Made by a program: the position numbers and the translations under genes
DNA from: Flavobacterium rhamnosiphilum
GTDB taxonomy: Bacteria; Bacteroidota; Bacteroidia; Flavobacteriales; Flavobacteriaceae
DNA length: 64,000 bases
Direction of reading: 5' to 3'
Assembly: GCF_004349195.1 (NCBI RefSeq)
Contig: NZ_SMLG01000003.1
Location: 62,001 to 126,000, forward strand
The notes under the pieces: model-generated
Told to the model about the DNA's origin: nothing
The model's input: the letters and a program-made list of their open reading frames with translations, nothing else
The model's database searches: none
In this document: piece after piece, positions 34,717 to 44,181 of the stretch
Layout of the letters: every line of letters begins with the position of its first letter
How positions within the stretch are numbered: the stretch's first letter is position 1

Positions 34717-35541
34717 ATGCAGCAAATATTTAATTTTATTTTTAAAAACAGTAATAGATTACTGTTTTTGCTGCTTTTGGGTATCTCGTTATCACTCACC
34801 ATCCAATCCCACTCTTTCCACAGAAGCAAAATAATCAGTTCTGCTAACTTTTTAAGTGGCGGAGTGTACGAAAAGGTGAATAATCTTAACGAATACTTGA
34901 ATTTAAAAACTCAAAATGATGCGCTTGCTCTTGAAAACGCAAAGCTAAAAAGTCTTTTATTTAATCGTAAAGACACTACTGCAATAAAAAAACTGGATAG
35001 TATTAAAGGGATAAAACCAGACGATATTGTCGTTTCAAAAGTGATACACAATTCCTATAATGTCCATGAAAATTATTTAACCTTAAATTCAGGAGAATTA
35101 CAAGGCATTAAACCAGATATGGGTGTCATTAACAGTTTAGGAATTGTTGGGATCATAGAAAATACATCTCCAAATTATTCGACCGTAATCAGCATTCTGA
35201 ATAAAAAATCTCAAATTAATGCCAAAATCAAAAAGTCAAATCACTTTGGGTCTTTGATTTGGGATGGAAAAAGTACAGGCTTCGTTCAATTGATCGATGT
35301 TCCGAGATTAGCGGCGATAAGAAAAGGCGATACAATCGTAACTGGAGGACAATCGGTTATATTTCCTGAAAATATAGGAATCGGTACAATTGATAAGATA
35401 TTTATAGAAGAAAAAAATAATTATTACACCATAAATGTTAAGTTATTTAATGACATGACTAATTTAGGACATGTTTATATCATAAAAAGTAAAGACCGTG
35501 AAGAAATTACTAATTTAGAAAAAAGAGAAAAAGATGAATAG
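34717..35541 (+). CDS. mreC: Rod shape-determining protein MreC
   Basis: 274 residues. Bitopic membrane protein linking MreB to the elongasome synthases. One membrane helix (about 11-28, SNRLLFLLLLGISLSLTI), then a coiled-coil (about 50-75, NEYLNLKTQNDALALENAKLKSLL in part) and a periplasmic beta domain with HENYLTLNSGELQGIKPDMGVI and GLVGIIENTSPNYS-like strands and GDTIVTGGQSVIFPENIGIGTI, the family's signature. It overlaps mreD by 8 bp. The 99-bp gap after mreB shows no terminator. Confidence 0.94.
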   Translation: MQQIFNFIFKNSNRLLFLLLLGISLSLTIQSHSFHRSKIISSANFLSGGVYEKVNNLNEYLNLKTQNDALALENAKLKSLLFNRKDTTAIKKLDSIKGIKPDDIVVSKVIHNSYNVHENYLTLNSGELQGIKPDMGVINSLGIVGIIENTSPNYSTVISILNKKSQINAKIKKSNHFGSLIWDGKSTGFVQLIDVPRLAAIRKGDTIVTGGQSVIFPENIGIGTIDKIFIEEKNNYYTINVKLFNDMTNLGHVYIIKSKDREEITNLEKREKDE

Positions 35542-36040
35542 CGCATTGTTAGTCAATATTTTTCGATTCATTCTGTTATTGGCATTTCAGATTATCATTT
35601 TCAATAATATGAATTTTTTGGGCTACATAAGTCCTTTCCCTTATATGTTGTTCATAATCCTGTATCCCGTAAACGGAAATAAGTCAGGTCTTGTAGTTGC
35701 CAGTTTTTTTCTTGGACTTATTATGGATATGTTTAGTAATTCTGGCGGAATACATGCAACTGCCTGTTTAGTTCTAGCATATTTTAGGCCATTCATTTTT
35801 AAATTTGCTTTTGGTCTGAGTTATGAATATCAAACTATAAAATTAAATGATATTTTAACACCTGAAAGATTCTCATTTATACTACTCTCAGTTGTGATTC
35901 ATCATTTTACGTTATTTTTACTGGAAGCATTTCAGTTTAGCTTTATTTTTGATATTCTAATCCGAACTTTATTAAGTACCGTATTCACAATAATTATTTG
36001 CATTATCATAATATACCTTATTAAGCCTAACAAAAGATGA
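35534..36040 (+). CDS. mreD: Rod shape-determining protein MreD
   Basis: 168 residues, five or six membrane helices, the expected length and topology for MreD. The inner-membrane protein completes the MreBCD complex. Sequence identity in this family is low; the assignment rests on topology, size, the GLIMDMFSNSGGIHATACL segment (about 62-80) with the conserved small/acidic motif before helix 4, and its place between mreC and mrdA. It overlaps both neighbours (8 bp with mreC, 4 bp with mrdA), indicating coupled translation. Confidence 0.9.
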   Translation: MNSALLVNIFRFILLLAFQIIIFNNMNFLGYISPFPYMLFIILYPVNGNKSGLVVASFFLGLIMDMFSNSGGIHATACLVLAYFRPFIFKFAFGLSYEYQTIKLNDILTPERFSFILLSVVIHHFTLFLLEAFQFSFIFDILIRTLLSTVFTIIICIIIIYLIKPNKR

Positions 36041-37992
36041 GAAAAGTCTTATTGCCTTCCTTAATCATTCTAGCTACATCTTTGCTTGTAATACGAATCT
36101 TTTATTTGCAAATTATTGACGACACCTTAAAATTAAAATCAGACAATAACGCCATTAAAATAAAATATGAATATCCTGAAAGAGGGTATATTTATGACCG
36201 AAAAGGAAAGTTATTAGTTGCAAACCAAGCCTCTTATGACATCATGGTCATTCCCCGAGAATTAAAAAACACGGATACTTTAGAATTTTGTCAATTATTA
36301 AATATTACAAAAGAGGATTTTATTAAAAAAATTGAAAAAGCAAAAGTATACAGCCCACGTTTGCCATCTGTTTTTTTACCTCAATTGAACAAAAGTGAAT
36401 TTGCCGCTTTTCAAGAAAAAATACGAAAATATCAAGGTTTTTACTTTCAAAAAAGATCTCTTCGTGATTATGAAGTTGCTTTTGGAGCCAATATTTTTGG
36501 ATTCATTACACAAGTTAATGAGAAACTAGTCGCTAAAAACCCGTATTACAACAGTGGGGATTTAATAGGAAGACAGGGCGTTGAAGAGAGTTATGAAGAT
36601 CTTTTAAGAGGAATAAAAGGCGTAAAATACATTCAAAAAGACAAATACAACAGAGAAATCGGTTCTTATAAAGACGGAAAATACGATACTATTGCTGTTC
36701 AAGGAGAAGATATAAATCTTACCCTAGACGCTGAACTTCAAAAGTATGGTGAAGAACTAATGATCAATAAAAGAGGAGGAATCGTTGCCATTGAACCAAA
36801 GACTGGAGAAATTTTAGCATTGGTTACTGCTCCATCTTATGATCCGGGTATCCTAGTAGGTAGACAACGATCTAAAAATTACACTCAATTGTATCGCGAT
36901 TCCATTGCAAAACCGCTTTATGACAGAGGACTATTAGCCGAGTATCCTCCAGGATCTCCTTTTAAAATCCTGACTGGATTGGTAGCGCTACAAGAAGGCG
37001 TTGTGGACGAACAGTCTACTTTTATGTGTCGCGGCGGTTTTAGTTACGGGCGTGGGCGATTTCAAAAATGTCACTGTAAAATTTTTGGAAATGTCAAATT
37101 ACACAACGGAGTTTATAGATCTTGTAACGCTTACTTTTCAAATGCTTATTTACGTACCATTGGCAAATATGCAAAGCCCGCCTACGCAGTAGATGCTTGG
37201 AGTAATCATGTAAAAAGTTTTGGGCTAGGGCAATTTATGGGGTATGATTTACCCACCGGTAAAAAAGGAAACGTACCAGATTCAAAAACATATAAAAAAG
37301 TTTATCCAAACGGAGGTTGGAGAGGCACTACAATTATATCCAATGCTATCGGACAGGGAGAAGTTTTGATGACACCCATTCAACTCGCCAACATGATGGC
37401 AACTGTTGCCAATGAAGGATATTATTACACCCCTCATATCATCAAGAAAATTGAAGGCCACAAAATTGACAAAAAATTTACTACAAAACACGTAACCACC
37501 ATAGACAAGAAATATTTCAAACCTATAATTAGTGGTTTATTTGATGTTTACAACATGGGGACAGCCAGTGCACTGCGTGTAGAAGGGATAGATATTTGTG
37601 GAAAAACAGGTACTGCCGAAAATTTTGCGAGAATAGATGGAAAAAGAATAAAACTGGAAGACCATTCTATATTTGTAGCTTTTGCACCTAAAGACAATCC
37701 AAAAATTGCAATAGCAATTTTAGTTGAAAACGGTGGTTATGGAGCCGCAATAGCGGGACCTATCGCCAGTTTGATGATTGAAAAATACCTGAGACAAAAA
37801 ATCACCAGAGTTGACCTCGAAAAAAGAATTCTCGCAACAAGTTTACAAAGTCGATATGCTAAATTAGGCGGACTCTCTGAAGCAGTTAAATTACAAATAA
37901 GAATTAGTGATTCTCTTCTAAAAAAGAAAACAATAATTCCAACTGTGAAAGTAAAAACAGATACCACGAAATCGAATAAACAAGCTATTTAA
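36037..37992 (+). CDS. mrdA: Penicillin-binding protein 2 (elongasome transpeptidase)
   Basis: 651 residues. Inner-membrane D,D-transpeptidase for lateral wall growth, working with RodA. An N-terminal membrane anchor (about 4-24) precedes the PBP dimerisation domain (from YPERGYIYDRKGKLLVANQ, about 46). The transpeptidase domain has the SxxK motif in YPPGSPFKI (about 305-310), SCN (about 364-366) and KTGT in ICGKTGTAEN (about 519-528). The C-terminal tail of about 65 residues is basic (KKKTIIPTVKVKT). It starts with an ATGA overlap on mreD and is followed by rodA after 5 bp. Confidence 0.96.
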   Translation: MRKVLLPSLIILATSLLVIRIFYLQIIDDTLKLKSDNNAIKIKYEYPERGYIYDRKGKLLVANQASYDIMVIPRELKNTDTLEFCQLLNITKEDFIKKIEKAKVYSPRLPSVFLPQLNKSEFAAFQEKIRKYQGFYFQKRSLRDYEVAFGANIFGFITQVNEKLVAKNPYYNSGDLIGRQGVEESYEDLLRGIKGVKYIQKDKYNREIGSYKDGKYDTIAVQGEDINLTLDAELQKYGEELMINKRGGIVAIEPKTGEILALVTAPSYDPGILVGRQRSKNYTQLYRDSIAKPLYDRGLLAEYPPGSPFKILTGLVALQEGVVDEQSTFMCRGGFSYGRGRFQKCHCKIFGNVKLHNGVYRSCNAYFSNAYLRTIGKYAKPAYAVDAWSNHVKSFGLGQFMGYDLPTGKKGNVPDSKTYKKVYPNGGWRGTTIISNAIGQGEVLMTPIQLANMMATVANEGYYYTPHIIKKIEGHKIDKKFTTKHVTTIDKKYFKPIISGLFDVYNMGTASALRVEGIDICGKTGTAENFARIDGKRIKLEDHSIFVAFAPKDNPKIAIAILVENGGYGAAIAGPIASLMIEKYLRQKITRVDLEKRILATSLQSRYAKLGGLSEAVKLQIRISDSLLKKKTIIPTVKVKTDTTKSNKQAI

Positions 37993-37997
37993 TTCAG

Positions 37998-39233
37998 ATG
38001 AAAAACCAAAGCATAACAAATAATATTGACTGGATAAGCATAATAATCTATGTTTTATTAGTTATTTTGGGTTGGCTAAATATCTATTCGTCTTCTTTAT
38101 CTTCGATGGAAGACACTTATGAAAAACAGCTTATATTCATTGTATTAACCATTCCTTTAATATTCATCGTACTCTCTGTTGACGGTAAGTTTTATGAGAA
38201 ATACGCCAGCATCATTTTTGGAATTTCCCTACTTACATTAGCAGGATTATTTTTATTTGGAAAAACCATAGCAGGTCAACGTTGCTGGTATGCGATAGGG
38301 AGTTTTACAATTCAACCTTCTGAATTTGCAAAAGCCGCCACAGCTTTGGCATTAGCCAAATATTTGAGTGATACCCAAATCAATTTAAAAGAAACAAATA
38401 GGCAAATACAAGCTCTTGCAATAATTCTTTTGCCTGTCATCCTGATACTTCCTCAACCCGACCCAGGAAGTGCTTTAATATACAGCATATTCATCATCGT
38501 TTTATACCGCGAAGGCTTACCTTCATGGTATGTTTGGACAGGATTTATTACCATACTTTTATTTGTATTAACGCTGATATTAGAGCCACAATATGTAATT
38601 CTTATAGGATTAGCAACCCTGATATTAGTTCATTTCAAATCAAGATTAGCCGATAGGAATATTATTTTAAGCAGTATGCTTTTTGTAGTTATTTCCGGAT
38701 TTGTTTTATCTGTGAATTATGTCTTCGAAAATGTATTTAAGCAACATCACAGGGATCGTTTTAATATACTTTTGGGCAAAACAGTAGATCTAAAAGGAAT
38801 CGGTTATAACACCAATCAATCAGAAATAGCCATTGGTTCTGGAGGCTGGTTAGGAAAAGGGTTTCTCGAAGGAACACAAACCAAAGGCGGATTCGTTCCG
38901 GAACAACATACTGATTATATATTTACAACAGTAGGTGAAGAATGGGGATTTGCAGGCTCATTAGTAGTTATCGCTCTTTTTGCAGGTTTATTTCTTAGAA
39001 TAATATATCTGGCAGAAAGACAAAAAACAAAATTCAGCAGAGTTTATGGATATTGTGTTGCCGGGATTTTATTTACTCATTTCTTTGTAAACATAGCAAT
39101 GGTTGTTGGTATTTTCCCAACAATAGGCGTGCCGCTACCTTTCTTTTCTTATGGAGGGTCTGGTCTTTGGGGCTTCACTATATTATTGTTTATATTTATA
39201 AAAATGGACGCCAATAAAGTAAACGAGTGGTAA
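37998..39233 (+). CDS. rodA: Peptidoglycan glycosyltransferase RodA
   Basis: 411 residues with about ten membrane helices. SEDS-family glycosyltransferase that polymerises lipid II with PBP2. Typical segments are GQRCWYAIGSFTIQPSEFAKAA (about 95-116, in part), LPQPDPGSALIY (about 150-161), the loop EQHTDYIFTTVGEEWGFAGS (about 300-319) and the C-terminal GVPLPFFSYGGSGL (about 378-391). The Asp in the DPGS-type motif and the Trp-Asp-like periplasmic residues fit the family. Last gene of the operon. Confidence 0.96.
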   Translation: MKNQSITNNIDWISIIIYVLLVILGWLNIYSSSLSSMEDTYEKQLIFIVLTIPLIFIVLSVDGKFYEKYASIIFGISLLTLAGLFLFGKTIAGQRCWYAIGSFTIQPSEFAKAATALALAKYLSDTQINLKETNRQIQALAIILLPVILILPQPDPGSALIYSIFIIVLYREGLPSWYVWTGFITILLFVLTLILEPQYVILIGLATLILVHFKSRLADRNIILSSMLFVVISGFVLSVNYVFENVFKQHHRDRFNILLGKTVDLKGIGYNTNQSEIAIGSGGWLGKGFLEGTQTKGGFVPEQHTDYIFTTVGEEWGFAGSLVVIALFAGLFLRIIYLAERQKTKFSRVYGYCVAGILFTHFFVNIAMVVGIFPTIGVPLPFFSYGGSGLWGFTILLFIFIKMDANKVNEW

Positions 39234-39362
39234 TTAAATAGGTTTTAAGTGTAGAGAACTTATTCTTGTTTCCGATTTTTTACCTCTTTAGGTTTTAATT
39301 ATTTCATCGAGTTATGGCTTTGGTAAAACAGAAACCTTAAAAGCTTCCAATTCTAATCAAGG

Positions 39363-40220
39363 CTAATTAAAACTCCAATTTTTATAATCAGTTCTTTTTT
39401 CCAATTGATTTTCAATGTTGTCATTCAATTTAGGAAAGAAGTTAATTCCGGTCAATTTTTCGATATGATCAACAGACACCACAAAACTATATAATGGTTT
39501 ATTACTTTCTGAATTGGGAACCAGAAAACCAATCATCTTCAAGTTCTTTCCAGAATCATCCAATAGAATTTTATAAAAAAACTCAGGAACAGAAACCTTC
39601 TCTTTTCCTATTGTCATTGATGAAGAGTTCAAAACTCCGCCTGTAATCACATAAATTCCATCATATTTTACAGCCCAATAGCGTACCTTTTGCTCTAATC
39701 TATTCCAAACTCCATTATTAAAATTACGCACTTGAGGAGAAATATTTGAAGTGAAAAAAGTTTCATTATACGCATCTAAAGCAAACTCCATATCACCTGC
39801 CGGACAAAGATGGCCTTTGTCATACCTGGTATTTTTATAATTTCTCCAATCAGCCGAACCTGTTTTTACTTTAGCATCCTCAATAAAAAAAGGACGCTTA
39901 AAATTATTGTTTTTAATATAATTTTTCTTCAATTCATAAGCTACCCACTCTGCTTGCTCATGAACTTCATTATACGATAACGTGTAATACTGGTGCTTCA
40001 CAACTTGATTGGTGGTGGAAGTCGGCAAAAAATCAAACATTTCAGCTATCGATGTTTCAATATTTTCGGAACTATCAAACTGGTTTGTATTTGCTTTCAA
40101 GTAATATTTACTTCTCTCTTTGTTTGCCGAATTATCCGCTTCCAAATTCTTTTTACAGGAAGAAAAAAGAAATACGTTAAGAAGAACAAATATTAAAACT
40201 AATAATTTTCTATTTTCCAT
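39363..40220 (-). CDS. DNA/RNA non-specific endonuclease lipoprotein (NucA type)
   Basis: 285 residues. A lipoprotein signal peptide (LLVLIFVLLNVFLFSSC, Cys about 22) is followed by an Asn/Ser-rich linker and a beta-beta-alpha-metal nuclease domain. The catalytic motif is YDKGHLCPAGDM (about 128-139), the family's DRGH with Asp and Lys in place of the first two residues, and SNISPQVRNFNNGVWNRLEQKVR (in part) supplies the metal-binding Asn. Probably a surface or periplasmic nuclease for nucleic acid scavenging. It stands alone, with no neighbouring immunity gene. Confidence 0.9.
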   Translation of the reverse strand: MENRKLLVLIFVLLNVFLFSSCKKNLEADNSANKERSKYYLKANTNQFDSSENIETSIAEMFDFLPTSTTNQVVKHQYYTLSYNEVHEQAEWVAYELKKNYIKNNNFKRPFFIEDAKVKTGSADWRNYKNTRYDKGHLCPAGDMEFALDAYNETFFTSNISPQVRNFNNGVWNRLEQKVRYWAVKYDGIYVITGGVLNSSSMTIGKEKVSVPEFFYKILLDDSGKNLKMIGFLVPNSESNKPLYSFVVSVDHIEKLTGINFFPKLNDNIENQLEKRTDYKNWSFN

Positions 40221-40377
40221 TTCTAAATTATTTATAAAAATCAGTACTACTCTTTACTATTTAAAACTTTAGACAGAATACATTTCTGATTTTGTTGTTT
40301 GATTGAATCTACAACAATCCAATACTTCTAATTGAGATTTCTGAACTGTATTCTCAAAAATCCTGACTAACCCAAAC

Positions 40378-40424
40378 TAAAAACGCTCCAAAAATTCTTC
40401 TTGAATTTCTGGAGCGTTTTTAGT
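40378..40424 (-). terminator. Terminator of prc
   Basis: AAAACGCTCCA (40380-40390) pairs with TGGAGCGTTTT (40410-40420), with a further inner AAATTC/GAATTT pairing. The minus-strand T-run follows the prc stop by about 45 bp. Confidence 0.75.
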
Positions 40425-40464
40425 TACTAATGACTCTATGTTTTAGCTGTTAACAACTTGCTTA

Positions 40465-42642
40465 TTAAGATTTTGCCAATTTATCCTTTTTTATTTTAAC
40501 TGGAATATTTCTTTTCGAGATTGCTCTGGGTTGTAAATCATCCAAAACATTAATTGCCTCTTCCACATAAATATCTTTTGATAAAGCTTCATGCCACATA
40601 TCTCTTTTTTCCTTCAACGAAACATCCTTACTCATCGCTTCTGTTTCATAAGGTAAAGAAGTAAATGTCAATGTGCTTTTGTAATTTACAATTGGCTTAT
40701 ATTTTTTAGCTTTCTCTTCAATTTGAGATTGAGCAATTTTAAATTTATCAATGTTCAAACTATAAACGTTCTCTTCGCTTCTACTATCAATCCACTTCGC
40801 ATTTTCTTCGATTAATTGAAACTGTGGATTTGTACTAATTCTGTTTTTACTATTGACAATTGCCTGATTAAAGTTGGTATTATTATTCCAAACACTATAA
40901 TCTGCCTGATCGATTTTATCCCAAGGCATTGCATTATCAATATCACGCTCTCCCATTTTTAAATAAGCATATCTGTCCGGCATAACAATATCGCTGCGCA
41001 CACCTTCTAATTGGGTAGATCCGCCATTGATTCTATAAAATTTTTGTGTAGTGGTTTTAATGGCTCCTAAATCACCAATTGAACTGCTTCTTACGAACTG
41101 GTTTAAATCAATTACATTTTGAACCGTTCCTTTACCATAGGTTTGCTTACTTCCAATGATGATTCCTCTTTTATAATCCTGAATTGCAGCAGCAAGAATC
41201 TCTGAAGCCGAAGCGGAGAAACTATTCACCATAATTACTAAAGGACCATCCCATTCTATTTTTTTATCTCTGTCATAAAGAACCTCTTTTTGCAGACCGG
41301 CTGATTTAATCTGAACTATTGGACCTTGTTCAATAAACAATCCAGCAATGTCAACAACAGTCGATAAAGAACCTCCTCCGTCATCACGAACATCAAGAAT
41401 AATACCGTTTACACCTGATTTTTTTAATCGGTCTACTTCTAAGGCAATATCTTTTCCTGCATCTCTTCCGTCTTTATTTTCAAAATCAATGTAGAATTTT
41501 GGCAAATAAATCACGCCGTATTTCAATCCGTTTTTGTTTACAATACTGGACTTCGCATACGTTTCTTCTATTTCAACAATATCTCTGATGATAGAAATAA
41601 TCTTAATAGTTCCGTCCACTTTTTTTACAGTAAGACGAACTTCTGAACCTTTAGGCCCTTTAATTTTCTTCACAACATCATCCAAACGCATTCCAACAAC
41701 ATCTACCGCTTCTCCATTACCTTGAGCCACTTTCATGATTAAATCTCCAGCTTCTAGCTGTTTTCCTCTCCAAGCGGGACCACCGGAAATAAGTTCCGAA
41801 ATTTCAGTAAGGTCGTTTTTCTTTTGTAAACGAGCTCCAATTCCTTCTAACTTACCGCTGATACTTACATCAAAACGCTCTTTTTCTTCCGCTGCGAAAT
41901 AATTCGTGTGTGGATCAAAACGTGCTGTTATAGAATTTATATACACTGAGAACCAGTCGTTCCTATCTAAATCCTTAATAAAACCAAAGTATTCGTCTAA
42001 TGATTTTGCAGAACTTTCTCTAGTCTCTTTTTCTAAAACCTCAAAAGATTTGATTTGATAAGTGGCATCATTTTTCTTTTTATCTTCTTCTAATTTTTGT
42101 TTGTCAACAAGAGAAGAAAGTGTCGATAATTTGATTTGCTTACGCCATTTATCACTAAGTTCAGACACATTCTTTGTATAAGGTGCTTTTTCATAATCAA
42201 TATTGAAACTTTCGTCCACTGAATAGTCAAAAGGTTTACTCAAAACATCTTTATAAATCTTTTTACTTTCTTCCATACGCTTGATTAAACGCTCATATGT
42301 CAGATTGAAAAAAGTCAAATCCTTATTCAATAACTGATCATCTAATTGCAATTCAAATTTTGAAAATTCATCAATATCTGATTGCAGAAAGAATCGCTTA
42401 GACGGATCTAAAGCCTCGATATAATCTTTATAAATTCCTTTAGAGAACGTATCATCAATTGTAGCTGGACTGTAATGCCCTTTCTCTATAACAAACGTCA
42501 ACAACTCTAAAAGCAATTTATCTTTTTCGGGATCAGATGATTTTGTTGCATTCATTTTAAACGCAAACAATGTCACCGAAATGCATACAACTAGAAGTAG
42601 TATTTTATAGTTTCTTTTCATAAAGTTAATAATAGTATTCAT
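40465..42642 (-). CDS. prc: Carboxy-terminal processing (tail-specific) protease, S41
   Basis: 725 residues from the ATG at 42642 (a second ATG at 42621 is possible; 42822 is too far upstream and runs into the surE promoter). An N-terminal membrane/signal segment (YKILLLVVCISVTLFAF) is followed by the Prc N-terminal helical domain, a PDZ domain (about 255-335: ISGKLEGIGARLQKK, LISGGPAW, GDLIMKV) and the S41 peptidase domain with Ser in NSFSASASEILAAAI and Lys in TYGKGTVQ. The dyad is intact. Periplasmic processing of exported proteins is expected. Confidence 0.92.
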   Translation of the reverse strand: MNTIINFMKRNYKILLLVVCISVTLFAFKMNATKSSDPEKDKLLLELLTFVIEKGHYSPATIDDTFSKGIYKDYIEALDPSKRFFLQSDIDEFSKFELQLDDQLLNKDLTFFNLTYERLIKRMEESKKIYKDVLSKPFDYSVDESFNIDYEKAPYTKNVSELSDKWRKQIKLSTLSSLVDKQKLEEDKKKNDATYQIKSFEVLEKETRESSAKSLDEYFGFIKDLDRNDWFSVYINSITARFDPHTNYFAAEEKERFDVSISGKLEGIGARLQKKNDLTEISELISGGPAWRGKQLEAGDLIMKVAQGNGEAVDVVGMRLDDVVKKIKGPKGSEVRLTVKKVDGTIKIISIIRDIVEIEETYAKSSIVNKNGLKYGVIYLPKFYIDFENKDGRDAGKDIALEVDRLKKSGVNGIILDVRDDGGGSLSTVVDIAGLFIEQGPIVQIKSAGLQKEVLYDRDKKIEWDGPLVIMVNSFSASASEILAAAIQDYKRGIIIGSKQTYGKGTVQNVIDLNQFVRSSSIGDLGAIKTTTQKFYRINGGSTQLEGVRSDIVMPDRYAYLKMGERDIDNAMPWDKIDQADYSVWNNNTNFNQAIVNSKNRISTNPQFQLIEENAKWIDSRSEENVYSLNIDKFKIAQSQIEEKAKKYKPIVNYKSTLTFTSLPYETEAMSKDVSLKEKRDMWHEALSKDIYVEEAINVLDDLQPRAISKRNIPVKIKKDKLAKS

Positions 42643-42774
42643 GAATCTTTTAATCGAAGTTACGGTAAAAACTATGCCAACAGTGGCAGGGCCTCCATAA
42701 ATTTTTGTTAAAGATATAAAAATGTTCTTTTGTTTTAAGTTAAATGAATCAACATAACATATTTTTATCTTTTG

Positions 42775-42806
42775 TTTACACATTCCATTCTGTGTTACTA
42801 CATTTG
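42775..42806 (+). promoter_or_regulatory. Promoter of surE
   Basis: TTTA (42775-42778), a 20-bp spacer, then TACATTTG (42799-42806), 45 bp before the surE start codon at 42852. Confidence 0.55.
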
Positions 42807-42851
42807 TCTTCAAAAGTATCAATAATCAATCCCTTTTTGCAACATAAAACA

Positions 42852-43631
42852 ATGAAAAAAGACAGACCTTTAATTTTAATAACGAATGACGATGGTATTT
42901 CGGCACCCGGACTTAGAGCTTTAATTGCCGTTATGGCAGAAATAGGCGAGATTGTTGTAGTCGCTCCTGACAATCCTCAAAGTGCCATGGGACACGCCAT
43001 TACCATAAACAGCACCTTGTATTTGAATAAAATTTCTAAAGAAAATGATCCCTTTATAGAATACAGTTGTTCTGGAACACCAGTAGATTGTGTAAAACTT
43101 GCTGTAAATGAAATTCTGAAACGAAAACCGGATTTATGTGTTTCCGGTGTCAATCACGGATCAAATTCTTCCATAAACGTAATTTACTCCGGGACAATGA
43201 GCGCCGCTGTTGAGGCGGGGATAGAAGGAATTCCTGCCATTGGGTTCTCTTTATTGGATTATGATTGGAATGCCAATTTTGACACTATAAAATCTTTTAT
43301 TCGAAAAATTTCGTTAGAAGTTTTAGAAAATGGCCTGCCGGAAGGAGTTGTTTTGAATGTAAATTTTCCAAAATTAGAAGAAAAAGAAATTAAAGGGATC
43401 CGAATTTGTCGTCAAGCGAAAGCACTTTGGGTAGAGAAATTTGACAAAAGAAAAACACCTCAAGGAAGAGATTACTACTGGCTTGCCGGAGAATTTGTAA
43501 ATCAAGACAAAGGCGAAGACACAGATGAATGGGCTTTGCAAAATGGATACATATCCGTCGTTCCTGTTCAATTTGACTTGACGGCGCATCATGCGGTACA
43601 ACAACTTAACACCTGGAAATGGAATGACTAA
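42852..43631 (+). CDS. surE: 5'/3'-nucleotidase SurE
   Basis: 259 residues from the ATG at 42852. Cytosolic nucleoside-monophosphate phosphatase associated with stress survival. Metal-site motifs: ITNDDGISAPGLRAL (about 8-22, Asp pair), VVAPDNPQSAMGHAITI (about 38-54), CSGTPVDCVKLA (about 77-88) and VSGVNHGSNSSINVIYSGTMSAAVEA (in part; Asn-His site, about 101-126). A longer frame back to 42744 was rejected because it would begin upstream of the promoter's -7 box. Confidence 0.95.
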   Translation: MKKDRPLILITNDDGISAPGLRALIAVMAEIGEIVVVAPDNPQSAMGHAITINSTLYLNKISKENDPFIEYSCSGTPVDCVKLAVNEILKRKPDLCVSGVNHGSNSSINVIYSGTMSAAVEAGIEGIPAIGFSLLDYDWNANFDTIKSFIRKISLEVLENGLPEGVVLNVNFPKLEEKEIKGIRICRQAKALWVEKFDKRKTPQGRDYYWLAGEFVNQDKGEDTDEWALQNGYISVVPVQFDLTAHHAVQQLNTWKWND

Positions 43632-43896
43632 AACAGACTTGTTTATCGGATTTTTAATTGGATTTGCCACTACGCTTCTTGGGAGTTATATTTTCATAAC
43701 TTTTTTCACTGAATTTAATTTCGTTGCCGGGATTCAAATTATGAAATCACAAGGGAATTTGGGCAAAATTATAACATTGGGTTCTATTCTTACTTTGGCA
43801 GCATTTGGTGTTTTACTAAAAATGAACAAAGAACCAATGGCTCGCGGCGTGGTTTTAGCAGTGATAATAATGGCAATTCTCACTATGTTTATTTAA
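43624..43896 (+). CDS. Small membrane protein overlapping surE end
   Basis: 90 residues from the ATG at 43624, which lies inside the last codons of surE (8-bp overlap). Three hydrophobic segments: LFIGFLIGFATTLLGSYIFITFF (about 6-28), KIITLGSILTLAAFGVLL (about 48-65) and GVVLAVIIMAILTMFI (about 75-90). Not recognised as a named family. Its gene is coupled to surE by overlap and precedes a repeat-bearing gap before lpxB; no function can be assigned. Confidence 0.75.
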   Translation: MTKTDLFIGFLIGFATTLLGSYIFITFFTEFNFVAGIQIMKSQGNLGKIITLGSILTLAAFGVLLKMNKEPMARGVVLAVIIMAILTMFI

Positions 43897-43949
43897 GAAA
43901 TGTTATTAGTTTACATGATTACCCGTAACTAATACCAACTAATTATTTC

Positions 43950-44027
43950 AGCCACAAATTACACGAATTACCCCGAATTCTTATTTTAATTTTTAAAAAA
44001 TTAGTGAAAATTTGTGTAATTCGTGGC
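43950..44027. repeat. AGCCAC...GTGGCT inverted repeat before lpxB
   Basis: AGCCACAAATTACACGAATT (43950 on) and TTTGTGTAATTCGTGGCT (to 44027) are near-complementary halves with an A/T-rich middle. Words of this type are a familiar intergenic repeat in Flavobacteria. A small TCCGC-TTT-GCGGA hairpin follows at 44064-44076. Confidence 0.65.
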
Positions 44028-44068
44028 TAACTTTTCCAAAGAGTTTGCGTCCTGTAAATTTAGTCCGC

Positions 44069-44098
44069 TTTGCGGATAGTCATATTAGTTTATCTTTG
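44069..44098 (+). promoter_or_regulatory. Promoter of lpxB
   Basis: TTTG (44069-44072), 18-bp spacer, TATCTTTG (44091-44098, then C). Close to the Bacteroidota consensus; about 83 bp of leader before the lpxB start. The TCCGC hairpin at 44064-44076 overlaps the -33 element. Confidence 0.65.
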
Positions 44099-44181
44099 CA
44101 AATTGAAAATACAGATTATTTAAAATAAATATGATTTTATACGTTTGAAATCCAAATTTATAAACTCCTAATCAAGAAAGC

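Noticed and set aside
39363..40220. Polymorphic toxin or effector nuclease
   Set aside because: The NucA-type enzyme has a simple lipoprotein signal, no secretion-adaptor domain and no immunity gene, fitting a nutrient-scavenging nuclease better.
42643..42822. Longer prc start at 42822
   Set aside because: It would place about 60 non-signal residues before the membrane segment and would cover the divergent surE promoter.
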